Shown here: one piece after another, positions 17,231 to 26,699 of the stretch
How the letters are laid out: each line of letters begins with the position of its first letter
Position numbering within the stretch: position 1 is the stretch's first letter
Position numbers and translations under genes: made by a program
The notes under the pieces: generated by a model
Seen by the model: only the letters and a program-made list of their open reading frames with translations
Told to the model about the DNA's origin: nothing
Database searches by the model: none
NCBI RefSeq assembly: GCF_014764505.1
Contig: NZ_JACXWX010000005.1
Coordinates: 124,001 to 188,000, forward strand
Length of the DNA: 64,000 nucleotides
Origin: Phormidium tenue FACHB-886
GTDB taxonomy: Bacteria > Cyanobacteriota > Cyanobacteriia > Elainellales > Elainellaceae
Reading direction: 5' to 3'

Positions 17231-19696
17231 TTAGATCGTCAGCGATCGGACTTCTTGAGCGGTGCGGCAAGCCAATGCGCGGCGAGCCAGCGTCTGAGTT
17301 TGTGAGTGAGACAGGCTACGCAGTTTAGCTTTGATTGCAGCAACACTAGGAATGCTAACGCTGAGTTCGGCAACGCCTAGCCCCGTCAAAATAACCGCGC
17401 CCAGCGGCTCACCCGCAATCCCTCCACAAACGCCGACCCACTTGCCGTGTGCCTGCGCTGCTCGCACTGTCTGCTGGATCATCCGCAGCACTGCCGGATG
17501 CAGACCATCCGCTTGCTTAGCGAGGGCAGGATGTCCCCGATCCATTGCCAAGGTGTATTGCGTCAGGTCGTTCGTGCCGATCGAGAAGAATGCCACTTCC
17601 TGGGCAAATTCGTCTGCCATAAGCACAGCAGACGGTACTTCGATCATCATGCCGTAGTCCACAGGGTCAGCGCCTACCTCAGCCCGAACGGCTTCGGCAA
17701 TCTCATGGGCAGCCTGAAAATCCTCAAGGGTGGCGATCATGGGGAACATGATTTTGACCGGAGCCGCTTGCGCTGCCCGAAAGATGGCGCGGAGCTGCGT
17801 CTTGAACAAATCCTGCCGCTGCAGGCAGAGCCGGATGCCCCGTACCCCCAGAAAAGGATTTTCTTCTGCCAGCAGATTTAGATAAGGCACAGCTTTGTCA
17901 CCGCCGATGTCTAACGTGCGGACGATCAGCGGCAGCCCGTTCAGCGCTTGGGTCATTTGGCTGTAGGCAGCGAACTGTTCTTCTTCAGTGGGTGGCTCGG
18001 TGCGGTTGAGGAACAGAAACTCCGTTCGCAGCAGACCCACGCCTTCTGCCCCAGCGTTAACTGCCTGTTCTGCTTCGCTGGCTGCGCCGATGTTGGCAGC
18101 CACTTCTACCCGGTGCCCGTCGGTGAGAATAGCTGGCTGATAGCAAGCCAGTTTTTCGGCATCTCGCTGGGCTTGCAAATCTTGCTGCGCTGTTTTTGCC
18201 ACTTCGAGATCGGCTACAGTAGGATGCGGATAAAGCTTGCCGCTGCTGCCGTTGAGAATGCAGAGCGTCCCGTCTACAAGGTCGAGTATCGCAGGACTTG
18301 CCCCCACAACCGCTGGCATATCTAACGATCGGGCAATAATTGCCGAGTGGGAAGTTGCGCCACCATAGGCAGTACAAAAGCCCACCACCAAAGTTGGATC
18401 TAGCCCTGCCGTATCCGAAGGGGTGAGATCTTCCGCAATCAGAATCATCCGCTCATGGGGCAACGGAGCTGTTTCTTCAACTGGTTCAGCCAACTGCCGC
18501 AGCACCCGCTCTCCCACATCGCGCAAATCCGCCGCCCGTGCTGCCAGCAGCGGATCGGCAAGCTGCTGCAGCGTTTCTGCCCGATGCTCATAGGCTTGCT
18601 GCCATGCCCAAGCAGCGCTGTGTTGCTGCTGGATCTGAGCGATCGCCGCCTGCTGTAGCTCTGGGTCATCTAAAAATTCCTGATGCGCCTGGAAAATTGC
18701 GGCTTTAGCAGCACCTGCTTTGGCTTTCATCTCCTGATATAGCGCTTCTAGCTGCTGGTTGGCTGCATCGATCGCCTGCTGCAGCCGCTGTTCCTCTACC
18801 GCAGAGTCTTGGGCGGTGGATTCAAACTTAAACTTGCGCCGCTTCAGCTGATAGATGGGAGCGACCACCAGCCCCGGCGAGGCAGCAACTCCAGGAATTG
18901 CCGGAGTTTCAAGTGTGAGCGTGTCTGCAACAGAAGGAGCTGACACAACCGCGCTGGGAGAATCGGCTTCATCTTCTAAGCCAGCCGCGATTGCTACACT
19001 CAAGGAAGCTAGCGCCTGATCTGCATCCACTCCTTGCGCCATCAGCCGCAGTGATTGCCCACCTTCTGCTCCTAGTTTCAACAGAGAAACCAAACTTTTA
19101 GCGTTAGCGGTGCGATCGCCAACGCGCACCCGAATTTCTGACTCAAATTCTTTGGCTAAATTTACCAAGAGGGTAGCTGGACGTGCGTGTAGTCCTGCTT
19201 TTCCAGGTAGCATCACCTCAACAGACTTAGAAAAATCTTCAGGGGCTGCCGCTTCAGAATCAGACGCAGCAGCACGAGTGAGCTGCTGAATCACTTCTGT
19301 AGAATTAGTCGTCTGGGAAAGTTGCTGCACCGCAGCCTCATCGCCCAAGATGTGGGTTAAGTTTGCCAACACCTCTAGATGTTCGTCTGACTTGGCAGCA
19401 ATACCAACCACCAGCCGCACAATTTCGCCGTCATTCCATTCCACACCGTCTGGTAGCTGCAGGACTGCAATACCCGTTTGTCGAATTAAGTCTCGATCTT
19501 TGGGTAACCCATGTGGAATCGAGATTCCGTTTCCCAAATAGGTATTTGCAACCGTTTCTCGTTCCATCATGCTGGTGATATATCCGGGCTGCATATGCCC
19601 AGTGTTCACCAGCAGCATTCCCACTTGTCGGATCGCGTCAGTTTTGTCTACTGCGGATGCTCCCAGTTTGATGCTGTCTTTAGTTAAAGTGAGCAT
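17231..19696 (-). CDS. fruB: Multiphosphoryl transfer protein EIIA(Fru)-HPr-EI
   Basis: Soluble phosphocarrier of 821 residues that moves phosphate from PEP to the FruA permease. Domains: EIIA of the fructose/mannitol type (1-145, active His62 in ISIPHG), HPr (about 157-245, active His170 in GLHARPA, a Ser201 in NAKSLVSL near the usual regulatory position), and enzyme I (about 262-821, active His450 in GGATSHSAI and the PEP-binding C-terminal barrel with GTNDLTQYTLA). This one-chain layout matches the FruB of Rhodobacter-type fruBKA operons. The gene leads the operon. No FruR/Cra-type regulator gene or obvious operator was seen upstream. Confidence 0.95.
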   Translation of the reverse strand: MLTLTKDSIKLGASAVDKTDAIRQVGMLLVNTGHMQPGYITSMMERETVANTYLGNGISIPHGLPKDRDLIRQTGIAVLQLPDGVEWNDGEIVRLVVGIAAKSDEHLEVLANLTHILGDEAAVQQLSQTTNSTEVIQQLTRAAASDSEAAAPEDFSKSVEVMLPGKAGLHARPATLLVNLAKEFESEIRVRVGDRTANAKSLVSLLKLGAEGGQSLRLMAQGVDADQALASLSVAIAAGLEDEADSPSAVVSAPSVADTLTLETPAIPGVAASPGLVVAPIYQLKRRKFKFESTAQDSAVEEQRLQQAIDAANQQLEALYQEMKAKAGAAKAAIFQAHQEFLDDPELQQAAIAQIQQQHSAAWAWQQAYEHRAETLQQLADPLLAARAADLRDVGERVLRQLAEPVEETAPLPHERMILIAEDLTPSDTAGLDPTLVVGFCTAYGGATSHSAIIARSLDMPAVVGASPAILDLVDGTLCILNGSSGKLYPHPTVADLEVAKTAQQDLQAQRDAEKLACYQPAILTDGHRVEVAANIGAASEAEQAVNAGAEGVGLLRTEFLFLNRTEPPTEEEQFAAYSQMTQALNGLPLIVRTLDIGGDKAVPYLNLLAEENPFLGVRGIRLCLQRQDLFKTQLRAIFRAAQAAPVKIMFPMIATLEDFQAAHEIAEAVRAEVGADPVDYGMMIEVPSAVLMADEFAQEVAFFSIGTNDLTQYTLAMDRGHPALAKQADGLHPAVLRMIQQTVRAAQAHGKWVGVCGGIAGEPLGAVILTGLGVAELSVSIPSVAAIKAKLRSLSHSQTQTLARRALACRTAQEVRSLTI

Positions 19697-20024
19697 GTTT
19701 TCGCTTAAACCAATTATCTTAAAGCTGAAGAACCTATAGATTACAGCTTAGTGGTTTAGCAAGATTGCACAGAGTTTTGTTAATGATTTGATAAAGAATT
19801 AAGAAGAGTTAAGTACTCGTCCAGCTCAATCAAAAGTCACTCTAAAGAGGTAGGAGGAGTGACTATTCGAGAACATTATTAATAACTGTACTAGTTCGGA
19901 GATGTGGGCTGCTTAGTGAAAATTTTTGCAATCAACAGATGTATATAAAGTTAGAGGGCAGAAGGGATCGTTTTAGGTTGCCTTCTGCCTTCCTAAACTC
20001 AAAATTTTCATTTGTCTCAGTGTT
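19697..20024. other. Intergenic stretch: fru operon upstream region and a hairpin
   Basis: AT-rich. Should contain the fruB promoter near 19700-19800, but I cannot pick a certain promoter or operator. A 9-bp stem (GGCAGAAGG at 19957-19965 with 19981-19989, 15-nt loop) lies just after the end of the next minus-strand gene and may terminate it. Confidence 0.45.
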
Positions 20025-20972
20025 CTACTGCTCAGCAGGTGCCGGTACTTCCTTCACAACCCAGCCCTTTGCCTCCAGCGCTGCGATCTGCTGATTCCGC
20101 TCATCAACGAGCTGGTTGACTGCTTCTAAAGTAAGCGGAAAACGATCGTTTAGCTCATCACGGTCAACGTGATAGGAGAAGGTAATGGTTCCTAGAGGAC
20201 GAAGCTGCTTCACCTCGGTTTTGCCGCCTAAGGTTGCGCTGACATCGTAGAACGGAGCCAGTTGCTCAAAGTCACGACGTTCAATCAGCTTACCGGTGTT
20301 GGAGTCGTACAGGAATGCTGAGAGATTGGTTAGCTGGGCTGTTTTATCTTGGCTGCTCTCGATCGTGATGAAGAGATTCGGCTTTGAGGGGTCAGTGATA
20401 GCAGCGTCATAGGTTGCCGATAGGTAAACATTGTTGCCCCCTTCCTGACGAGCAATCAGCCAGCCTTCGTAGTCCAGTTCTCGGGTGTAGCCTTCGCCCT
20501 GCCAAATTCCTTGCCAAACATATCGCTGCGGAGCAATTTGCCGCTTTAACAAATTAGCAGCCTGCACTTCAGTCAGGTAAGGTTCGCGGGTGCCATCTAG
20601 CGGGTCGATATAAAAAGCAGATCGGTTTTCGCTCTCAGGCGTAGAGCCTACCTGAGCCGTAATTGCTTCTGGCGCTTGGTAAACGGTGGCACCCGATGCC
20701 AGCGTTACAGCCTGCCAGCCTGCAGGAGGTGCGATCGGCTGCTGCTCCGCTTGGGACCCGGCGATCGAAGTTGCCAAAGTTGTGGTTTGGTTGAATGCCC
20801 CTTCTACTTCAGTGATGGGTTGGGGCTGTGTTAGCTGTCTTAACTGTGCCAACAAAGAGGACTTCGAGTTGTTGGAATGGTCAATTAAAACTAGAGAAAC
20901 AAGGGCTACCACAAAACCGGTGTAAAGCAGCCAGATATCAGCCGGGGTTTTTGTTCTTTTAAGGTTTGCCAT
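20025..20972 (-). CDS. Membrane-anchored protein with large exported domain, unknown function
   Basis: About 315 residues from the ATG at 20972 (MANLKRTKTPADIW), with one transmembrane helix near residues 16-34 (LLYTGFVVALVSLVLI) and a large, polar, probably periplasmic domain. The frame is open to 21053, but those extra residues look like chance translation. I recognise no domain. The region after the helix is Gln/Thr/Pro-rich, then more regular beta-type sequence. The C-terminal helix is charged. Confidence 0.7.
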   Translation of the reverse strand: MANLKRTKTPADIWLLYTGFVVALVSLVLIDHSNNSKSSLLAQLRQLTQPQPITEVEGAFNQTTTLATSIAGSQAEQQPIAPPAGWQAVTLASGATVYQAPEAITAQVGSTPESENRSAFYIDPLDGTREPYLTEVQAANLLKRQIAPQRYVWQGIWQGEGYTRELDYEGWLIARQEGGNNVYLSATYDAAITDPSKPNLFITIESSQDKTAQLTNLSAFLYDSNTGKLIERRDFEQLAPFYDVSATLGGKTEVKQLRPLGTITFSYHVDRDELNDRFPLTLEAVNQLVDERNQQIAALEAKGWVVKEVPAPAEQ

Positions 20973-22494
20973 AGCTCGCAGAGTGAATGGAGGAATGAGG
21001 GTGTAATTAGCAAAGATATTGCTAAAGAATTTAAGAGGTAAAAAGCTTTGCAAAGCCCCCTGAAGGAGCGTCTGTAACCTATAGGCAGCCTAAAGTTCGG
21101 CTCTTTGCATATCCCAACTTCAGGACAGGCAAAAGCTAACCGTAGAGGCGACAATTTAACTCAAAAGATTTCTAAACTGCACTACGCTTGCCTTGGTAGA
21201 AGCTGCAGAGCGTATTTATCGAACCAAGCTCCCTGACTGTATTTGACCCAAACGTTCTCTTTCACTTTGAGCAGTCCCAACCCTGTTAGTTTTGCCGTAG
21301 AGCTTTGCCCCTATCGACAACACTCTAGATCTGACGGTTTGGACGACTCAAGAGAAGTTAGCGGACTGGAGCAGAAGTTGAGTTCGGCGGAGTTAAAACT
21401 AACTGCATCATTCAATTATCCTGCGTCCTGTTTCAGTTAACTTCCTTGAAAGAGAGGCTAATCACCTGTTGAAGAGTGGTAGCAGTCATCTAATTTCATT
21501 AAACTGACGAAGCTTAGTGTTAGCCATCTACATCTAGGATGAGAACTTAACCAGCGGCTTCCGTCTAATTCATTAGCCTTGACCTACTACTTATACTATG
21601 GGTCATGCAAAAACAATTATCAAGTGTGGATGCCACATTCTCAACTGTCATTCACAAATATAAATTTGTGCTTTGAGGAGAGCGATTAGCAAACAGTTCA
21701 ATCACCCGATCGGGTAGTTTACAAGCTGTCTAAATGGGTTTCCAAGTACGCCTAGTTTAACTAAAAGCGACTGGTATAAATTATCTCGAAAAAAGCTCAG
21801 TGTGGTGCTCTTTCTTTAGAAAGAGCTGTCAAGAACAAGAATTGATTCAAGCTGCTGAATGCTTTGATGTTTTGATTGATACAGGTTATTAGAGCAAATG
21901 CTACTTAAGTTAGACAAACTATTTTTATTAAGCAGCCAATATAAACATCAATAATAGATAGCAAAGATCGACAATTTAAGTTACTTAACGGCTTCTATTC
22001 AAACCTGAACTGATTTAAGTATTGATCGAGATCACTAGAGTTCCAAAGTTTGTGTCTTTTTCATTGAAGCTTTTTAATTCCTTTAAATTAGTTCAACGCC
22101 TCCCCAACTAATTGCAGCACTCAAACCTTCTATGAGGCTGCTGCGATTTGGCTCAACACAGTAAAGCATTTTGCAAGTGCAGTGGACGGTTCTGCGATTG
22201 CCCACAAAACTTGACTGCTCCAGCTAAACATGCTCTACCTGCTCTATACGGGGGCATGCACCTTAATTCAAGTCATTCCTGTGTGAAATGCCTTTACTGT
22301 GAGAGTGACAGAAGCGGAATAATATTGTCGATCAGTGTTCTTCCCAAAAAGTTCCTGATTTCGCATGAAATCAGCCGATCGATCGATCTTGAAGAAACTG
22401 CCTGCAACTAAGGCGAAAAGCGCTTCCCTGAGTTTGTGTCTATCTTCACAAAGATGTTTTTGAAAGAACATAAACTCTTCTAGAGGATAATTTC
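20973..22494. other. 1.5-kb AT-rich region without a recognisable gene
   Basis: Only short frames are found (for example 21243-21440 and 22148-22411), none with a convincing ribosome site, domain or codon pattern. No tRNA or riboswitch was recognised. Base composition is clearly more AT-rich than the flanking genes. It may hold decayed sequence or regulatory RNA. Confidence 0.5.
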
Positions 22495-23163
22495 GTGAAA
22501 CTGTTAGGTTCTCATTTGAAGAGAGCAATATTCGCCTCAGCTCTGCTTTTTACTACAGTGGGCTGCACTGTTCAAGCAACTCAACCCGTTGCCGCGCCGA
22601 CTGCTACTTCTTCACCTTCGTCTTCTCTGCCGCAAGATGCTCTTGGTGCTTCTAAGCTGACGGCGCGTGCCTTTGGCCCGGTGCAAATCGGCATGACAGT
22701 GCAGGAAGCAACTCAAGCTGCTGGTATGCCGTTGGTAACGCTACAGGGAGGCACACCTGAACTCGATCAGATCTGTAGCTATGTTCGGCTCCAGAATGCG
22801 CCCGAAGGATTTCAGTTTATGCTGAACCGTGATCGGATCGTGCGGATAGACGTGCGCAGCCAAAACATTAGCGGAGTGGCGGGTCGTACTACCCCAGCAG
22901 ACCCGAACCTTGAAGTGAAGAGAATTGCTACGCCAGAGGGAGCCGCGCTCGGCAGCAGCGAAGCCGAAATTCTGGCGCTTTATCCAGGACAAATTGAAGT
23001 GACAAATCACAAGTATGTCTCGGGCGGGCACTATTTAACATTCACTCCCAAAGATGCCGCCGATGCTAACTATCGCCTCATTTTTGAAACAGATGGCGAT
23101 CGCGTTACCTACATCCGTGCCGGACAGCAGCCGGAAGTGGAGTGGGTAGAAGGCTGTAGCTAG
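22495..23163 (+). CDS. Lipoprotein, unknown function
   Basis: A 222-residue protein with a type II signal: basic start, hydrophobic core (IFASALLF) and lipobox ending TTVGC. A Pro/Ser/Thr-rich linker follows, then a beta-rich domain whose motif FGPVQIGMTVQEA resembles the start of small SmpA/OmlA-like or other G-M-T-x-x-(E/Q)-A repeats. I make no function call. It starts with GTG at 22495 after AGAGGA (22481-22486). It is 26 bp before a second lipoprotein gene, so the two are probably one operon. Confidence 0.8.
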   Translation: MKLLGSHLKRAIFASALLFTTVGCTVQATQPVAAPTATSSPSSSLPQDALGASKLTARAFGPVQIGMTVQEATQAAGMPLVTLQGGTPELDQICSYVRLQNAPEGFQFMLNRDRIVRIDVRSQNISGVAGRTTPADPNLEVKRIATPEGAALGSSEAEILALYPGQIEVTNHKYVSGGHYLTFTPKDAADANYRLIFETDGDRVTYIRAGQQPEVEWVEGCS

Positions 23164-23189
23164 TTTTTTCTGTTATCTAAAAGGTTCCT

Positions 23190-24248
23190 ATGAAGATCAA
23201 ACTCTTTGCGCTATTTGCTGTTCTTACGAGCGGTGTTGTGGCTTGTACACCCCTCGTAAACTGGGCGCAATCTGTCTCAGTTGCCTCCACCCAATCTCCA
23301 ACTAATTTAGTCTCACTATTTTTGGTCAAAAAAGACAATCTGCGCAATGAATTTAGGGGTGAAGTCTACCCCTTGGCGCTGCTGATTAACGGTCGCTATG
23401 TGGATGTGAGCCAAGACCTAACGCTGCAAGTCCGTAATGATTTTGCTGTCGATCGGCTAGTTGAGCTTAACGAAGATCGATCAATGCTGCGAGCAATTCA
23501 GAATTTTACAGTGCTGAATGACTCGACCCGGCTGGGGCAGTTTACGGTGGACAAGCTAAGCGTGGGTCAGTTTACCTGCAGCTCTCTTCTCATCGGGCAG
23601 GGGCAGTTCACAGGCGATCGTTCCCTGCCAGAGCTATATCGCACCCTCCCTGATGACCGCGCAAGCGGCTTTAGCGGCAGCGTGGGAGAGCAGCAGTTTG
23701 ATGAGTCCTGGAAATGGGCGATTGCTACCAGCCAGTACAAGCCGCTGTCTGCCCCTAATTTACCTGCTGTAGCGCCAGACCAGTTTAAGCAAGACCTGTT
23801 GACGATTGGTGAGCCGCTAATTCAACAGGAAAAAGCAACGCTGCAGGCGGGTGAGGAGTTTGCTACAGAGCCAACAGTGGTTGAATCGGTGGCAGTTTAT
23901 GACCTGGATCGAGATGGACAGCCGGAAGTGTTGGGTCGGCTGCGTAAAGGAATTGACCCAGCCACCGCATCTGCTTCCCCTGCTGCTAGAACTGTTACTG
24001 TCTATGCCAATGTATGGCTTGGCTATAAGAGCAACCAGCCTGCTTTGATTGCCGATGAAGTGACACTTTATCGCTACCCAGTCACGCGATCGCCCTCTGA
24101 TGTGATTGGCATTGTCGATCTAAATAACGATGGCACCGAGGAAGTAATCGTTAGAAACAATGGCTATGAGTCCACAGGTTTTAGTATCTATGAGCTGAAA
24201 GGTACTCAGCTAGAAGAAGTGTTTAGCGGGGCGCAATATGGCTGCTAA
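23190..24248 (+). CDS. Lipoprotein with FG-GAP/calcium-loop-like motifs, unknown function
   Basis: A 352-residue protein with a lipoprotein signal ending GVVAC, so it is likely membrane-anchored outside the cytoplasm. The middle part is unfamiliar. The C-terminal third has two aspartate-rich loops, DLDRDGQPEV and DLNNDGTEEV, typical of FG-GAP/VCBS-type calcium-binding blades, where the following strand carries hydrophobic residues. It lies directly downstream of another lipoprotein gene. Surface or envelope role is likely; no enzyme motif is seen. Confidence 0.8.
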   Translation: MKIKLFALFAVLTSGVVACTPLVNWAQSVSVASTQSPTNLVSLFLVKKDNLRNEFRGEVYPLALLINGRYVDVSQDLTLQVRNDFAVDRLVELNEDRSMLRAIQNFTVLNDSTRLGQFTVDKLSVGQFTCSSLLIGQGQFTGDRSLPELYRTLPDDRASGFSGSVGEQQFDESWKWAIATSQYKPLSAPNLPAVAPDQFKQDLLTIGEPLIQQEKATLQAGEEFATEPTVVESVAVYDLDRDGQPEVLGRLRKGIDPATASASPAARTVTVYANVWLGYKSNQPALIADEVTLYRYPVTRSPSDVIGIVDLNNDGTEEVIVRNNGYESTGFSIYELKGTQLEEVFSGAQYGC

Positions 24249-24327
24249 TCAGGCGTGCTTGGTATAGCGCGATCCGCCTAAATTAAAATTCTTTTGGCTG
24301 TTGCCATCACGGATAGAAGATCTTTGT

Positions 24328-24368
24328 GGGCATAGTTGGGGTGCGCTCTGCGCACCCCAACTATGCCC
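24328..24368. terminator. Bidirectional intrinsic terminator (18-bp perfect stem)
   Basis: A perfect 18-bp stem (24328-24345 with 24351-24368) closes a 5-nt CTCTG loop, followed by TTGTTTT on the plus strand. It separates the convergent lipoprotein gene and leuA, whose stop is only 6 bp away. Confidence 0.93.
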
Positions 24369-24373
24369 TTGTT

Positions 24374-26110
24374 TTACTGAGCTGCCAGCTGACTGCTGCC
24401 TTCACCCGACCATTGCACCTGTTGCAGCAGCAAACGCTGTGCTTCCGGATCTAACGACTGCAAAGCCCGATTAACCGCGCTAAGTACCGCCAGCAAAGAG
24501 GCAGTCACAATATTGGAGTGAATCCCTACTCCGTGTAGCGTTCCTTTCACAGGCTCGCCTGCTACTTCAACATAGGCTACAGCTAGAGCGTTGCTGCCTT
24601 GGCTCAGCGATCGCTCCTCATAGTGATGCACCCGCATATTGAGATTCAAGGCATTCAGAAACGCATCAATTACGCCATTACCGTACCCATTCACTTGTAA
24701 AGTGCCATGACCTACCTGTAAGCTTGCAGAAATCATTTGCACTTCGTTGTCCTGACCCGTATCAGAAAGATGATGCGATCGATACTTAAACGGGGTCTCA
24801 ACCTGCAAATAAGCTTCGTTAAACATTTGCCAGAGTTGATCTGCTGTCATCTCTTTGCCTTGCTCATCCATTGCCTGCTGCACGATCTGGCTAAACTCGA
24901 TCTGCAGGCGACGCGGCAGCACCAAATCATATTCCCGCTCTAGCAAGAAGGCGATGCCGCCCTTGCCCGACTGGCTGTTTACCCGCACAACAGATTCATA
25001 AGACCGTCCCAAATCGGCTGGGTCGAGCGGTAAGTAAGGAATTTCCCACAGGCTGTTGGGCTGCTGCGCTGCAAACCCTTTCTTAATTGCGTCTTGGTGC
25101 GACCCCGAAAATGCCGTAAATACCAGATCGCCCACATAAGGATGACGCGGATGAATCGGCAGCTGCGTACAATATTCTACCGTCCGCGCAATCTCATTGA
25201 TGTTTGACAGATCGAGATTAGGATGGATCCCTTGCGTATAGAGGTTTAGCGCCAGCGTGACCAAATCCACGTTGCCAGTGCGCTCACCGTTGCCAAACAA
25301 ACAGCCCTCAACGCGATCGGCTCCTGCCATCTGCGCCAGCTCAGCCGCAGCGATGCCCGTGCCGCGATCGTTGTGCGGATGGACGCTAATCACGATGCTG
25401 TCGCGGTTTGCCAAATGGCGATGCATCCACTCGATCTGGTCGGCAAAGATGTTGGGTGTGGCAACTTCTACAGTGGCAGGCAGATTAAGGATGGCTTTGT
25501 GATTGGGTGTGGGCTGCCACACTTCGATCACGGCATCGCAAATTTCTTTGGCAAAGTCTAGCTCAGTAGCAGTGAAGGTTTCTGGAGAATACTCAAAAAA
25601 CCAATCTGTCTGAGGCTGGGCAGCCGCCAGTTCATTAAACAGCTTGGCACTGGATACAGCTAGGTCAATTGTTCCGGCGCGATCGAGCCCAAACACGGTG
25701 CGACGAAATACAGGCGAGGTCGCATTATATAAGTGAACGATCGCTTTTTTGACTCCCTGCAGCGCTTCAAAGGTGCGGCGAATCAGCGGCTCTCTGGCAG
25801 GTGTTAGAACTTGAATGGTGACATCTTCGGGAATCAAGTCCTGCTCGATCAGGTGACGGACAAAGTCGAAGTCGGTTTGTGAAGCGGATGGAAACGCGAC
25901 TTCAATTTCTTTAAACCCAATTTGAATCAGGGTTTGGAACATTTGCAGCTTGCGCTCGATATTCATTGGCTCAATCAGAGCTTGATTACCATCGCGCAGA
26001 TCGGTGCTTAACCAAATGGGCGGCTGGGTGATGGTTTTGTTGACCCAGGTGCGATCGGGCAGATGAACGGGCTGAAAGGGACGGTATTTGCTTGCAGGAT
26101 TGGTTAACAC
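24374..26110 (-). CDS. leuA: 2-isopropylmalate synthase, long type 2 form
   Basis: Condenses acetyl-CoA with 2-oxoisovalerate in the first step of leucine synthesis. The 578-residue product has the TIM barrel with [10 protein letters not shown] (R39, D40), the metal-binding [20 protein letters not shown], and a C-terminal LeuA regulatory domain (about 440-560) ending in a [12 protein letters not shown] region. The layout and [10 protein letters not shown] signature are those of the long actinobacterial/fungal-type enzyme, not the shorter DGEQ-type LeuA usual in cyanobacteria, which suggests acquisition by transfer or a second enzyme. The GTG start at 26110 has GGAG at 26120-26123 and overlaps an upstream small ORF by 7 bp. 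Confidence 0.93.
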   Translation of the reverse strand: MLTNPASKYRPFQPVHLPDRTWVNKTITQPPIWLSTDLRDGNQALIEPMNIERKLQMFQTLIQIGFKEIEVAFPSASQTDFDFVRHLIEQDLIPEDVTIQVLTPAREPLIRRTFEALQGVKKAIVHLYNATSPVFRRTVFGLDRAGTIDLAVSSAKLFNELAAAQPQTDWFFEYSPETFTATELDFAKEICDAVIEVWQPTPNHKAILNLPATVEVATPNIFADQIEWMHRHLANRDSIVISVHPHNDRGTGIAAAELAQMAGADRVEGCLFGNGERTGNVDLVTLALNLYTQGIHPNLDLSNINEIARTVEYCTQLPIHPRHPYVGDLVFTAFSGSHQDAIKKGFAAQQPNSLWEIPYLPLDPADLGRSYESVVRVNSQSGKGGIAFLLEREYDLVLPRRLQIEFSQIVQQAMDEQGKEMTADQLWQMFNEAYLQVETPFKYRSHHLSDTGQDNEVQMISASLQVGHGTLQVNGYGNGVIDAFLNALNLNMRVHHYEERSLSQGSNALAVAYVEVAGEPVKGTLHGVGIHSNIVTASLLAVLSAVNRALQSLDPEAQRLLLQQVQWSGEGSSQLAAQ

Positions 26111-26241
26111 GATCGTTTTCTCCGCTGTCGTTTGTAAGTTCGTTTAGATTCGTAGATCAACAAAGCATTAGGGCTGTCAGGCTGTCGTAGCTCCCGACAA
26201 CCCATCCACAGTCGCAGCAGTGCTGCAAAAGTGCTTAGCAT
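26104..26241 (-). CDS. Possible leuA leader/upstream ORF (45 residues)
   Basis: A minus-strand ATG at 26241 is preceded by a very strong GGAGGT. It opens a 45-codon frame starting [12 protein letters not shown] that ends by overlapping the leuA GTG start by 7 bp. Leu codons are dense early (5 of the first 18) and a short inverted repeat (TGTCG/CGACA) lies within it. This fits a translated leader that couples or attenuates leuA according to leucyl-tRNA supply, but it could also be an independent small basic protein. Function not shown. Confidence 0.45.
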   Translation of the reverse strand: MLSTFAALLRLWMGCRELRQPDSPNALLIYESKRTYKRQRRKRSC

Positions 26242-26433
26242 AAACACCTCCAGAAGAATATGGGCAAGAGAATTTGAGCGATGCAAAAACTGGAGCGTCA
26301 GTTTTTTGTGGACAAGCCAAGCTCCAGGCACAAAAAATTAGACGGTAAAGAGGGGTGATAGGCACTGTCCGAACGACAACCTACACGCATCTAAATTGAA
26401 AAAACTTGGTTTATGTCAAAAAAATCTACTGCC

Positions 26434-26598
26434 CTAAGGCAGCAGCAGAAGCAGAAGTTGAAGGGATAGGCGCTTCATTTGACAAAAACTTGATTGCACG
26501 TTCTTCATCATAAAGGGAGCGATCGCTTGGGTCAAGGGAAAGAGAAAATTTTGCTCTGCTAGCTCCAAATCGTGATTCAAGACAATAAGGGCTTTCAT
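26434..26598 (-). CDS. Possible small ORF, 54 residues, unknown
   Basis: ATG at 26598 after a strong GGAGG with 5-nt spacing. The product is hydrophobic at both ends, with a Leu-rich C-terminus (LSLQLLLLLLP). No family recognised and no clear coding bias, so it may be a chance frame. Confidence 0.3.
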   Translation of the reverse strand: MKALIVLNHDLELAEQNFLFPLTQAIAPFMMKNVQSSFCQMKRLSLQLLLLLLP

Positions 26599-26699
26599 TA
26601 CAGCCTCCGAATCATTACAGCACCAGGTAAAAAGCTTGCCCCACTCACCGCTGCCAATCTCCCGCATAATAATAAGCAGATGCTTTACATTCCTTCATC

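Noticed and set aside
16759-17328. 189-codon frame across the fruK/fruB junction on the plus strand
   Set aside because: Crosses two real minus-strand genes; no support.
19697-19930. FruR/Cra-type operator upstream of fruB
   Set aside because: No clear TGAA-x-C-x-TTCA-type palindrome was found by eye.
22148-22411. 87-codon Cys-rich frame in the AT-rich gap, considered as a small metal-binding protein
   Set aside because: No ribosome site; cysteines are not in a recognisable pattern.
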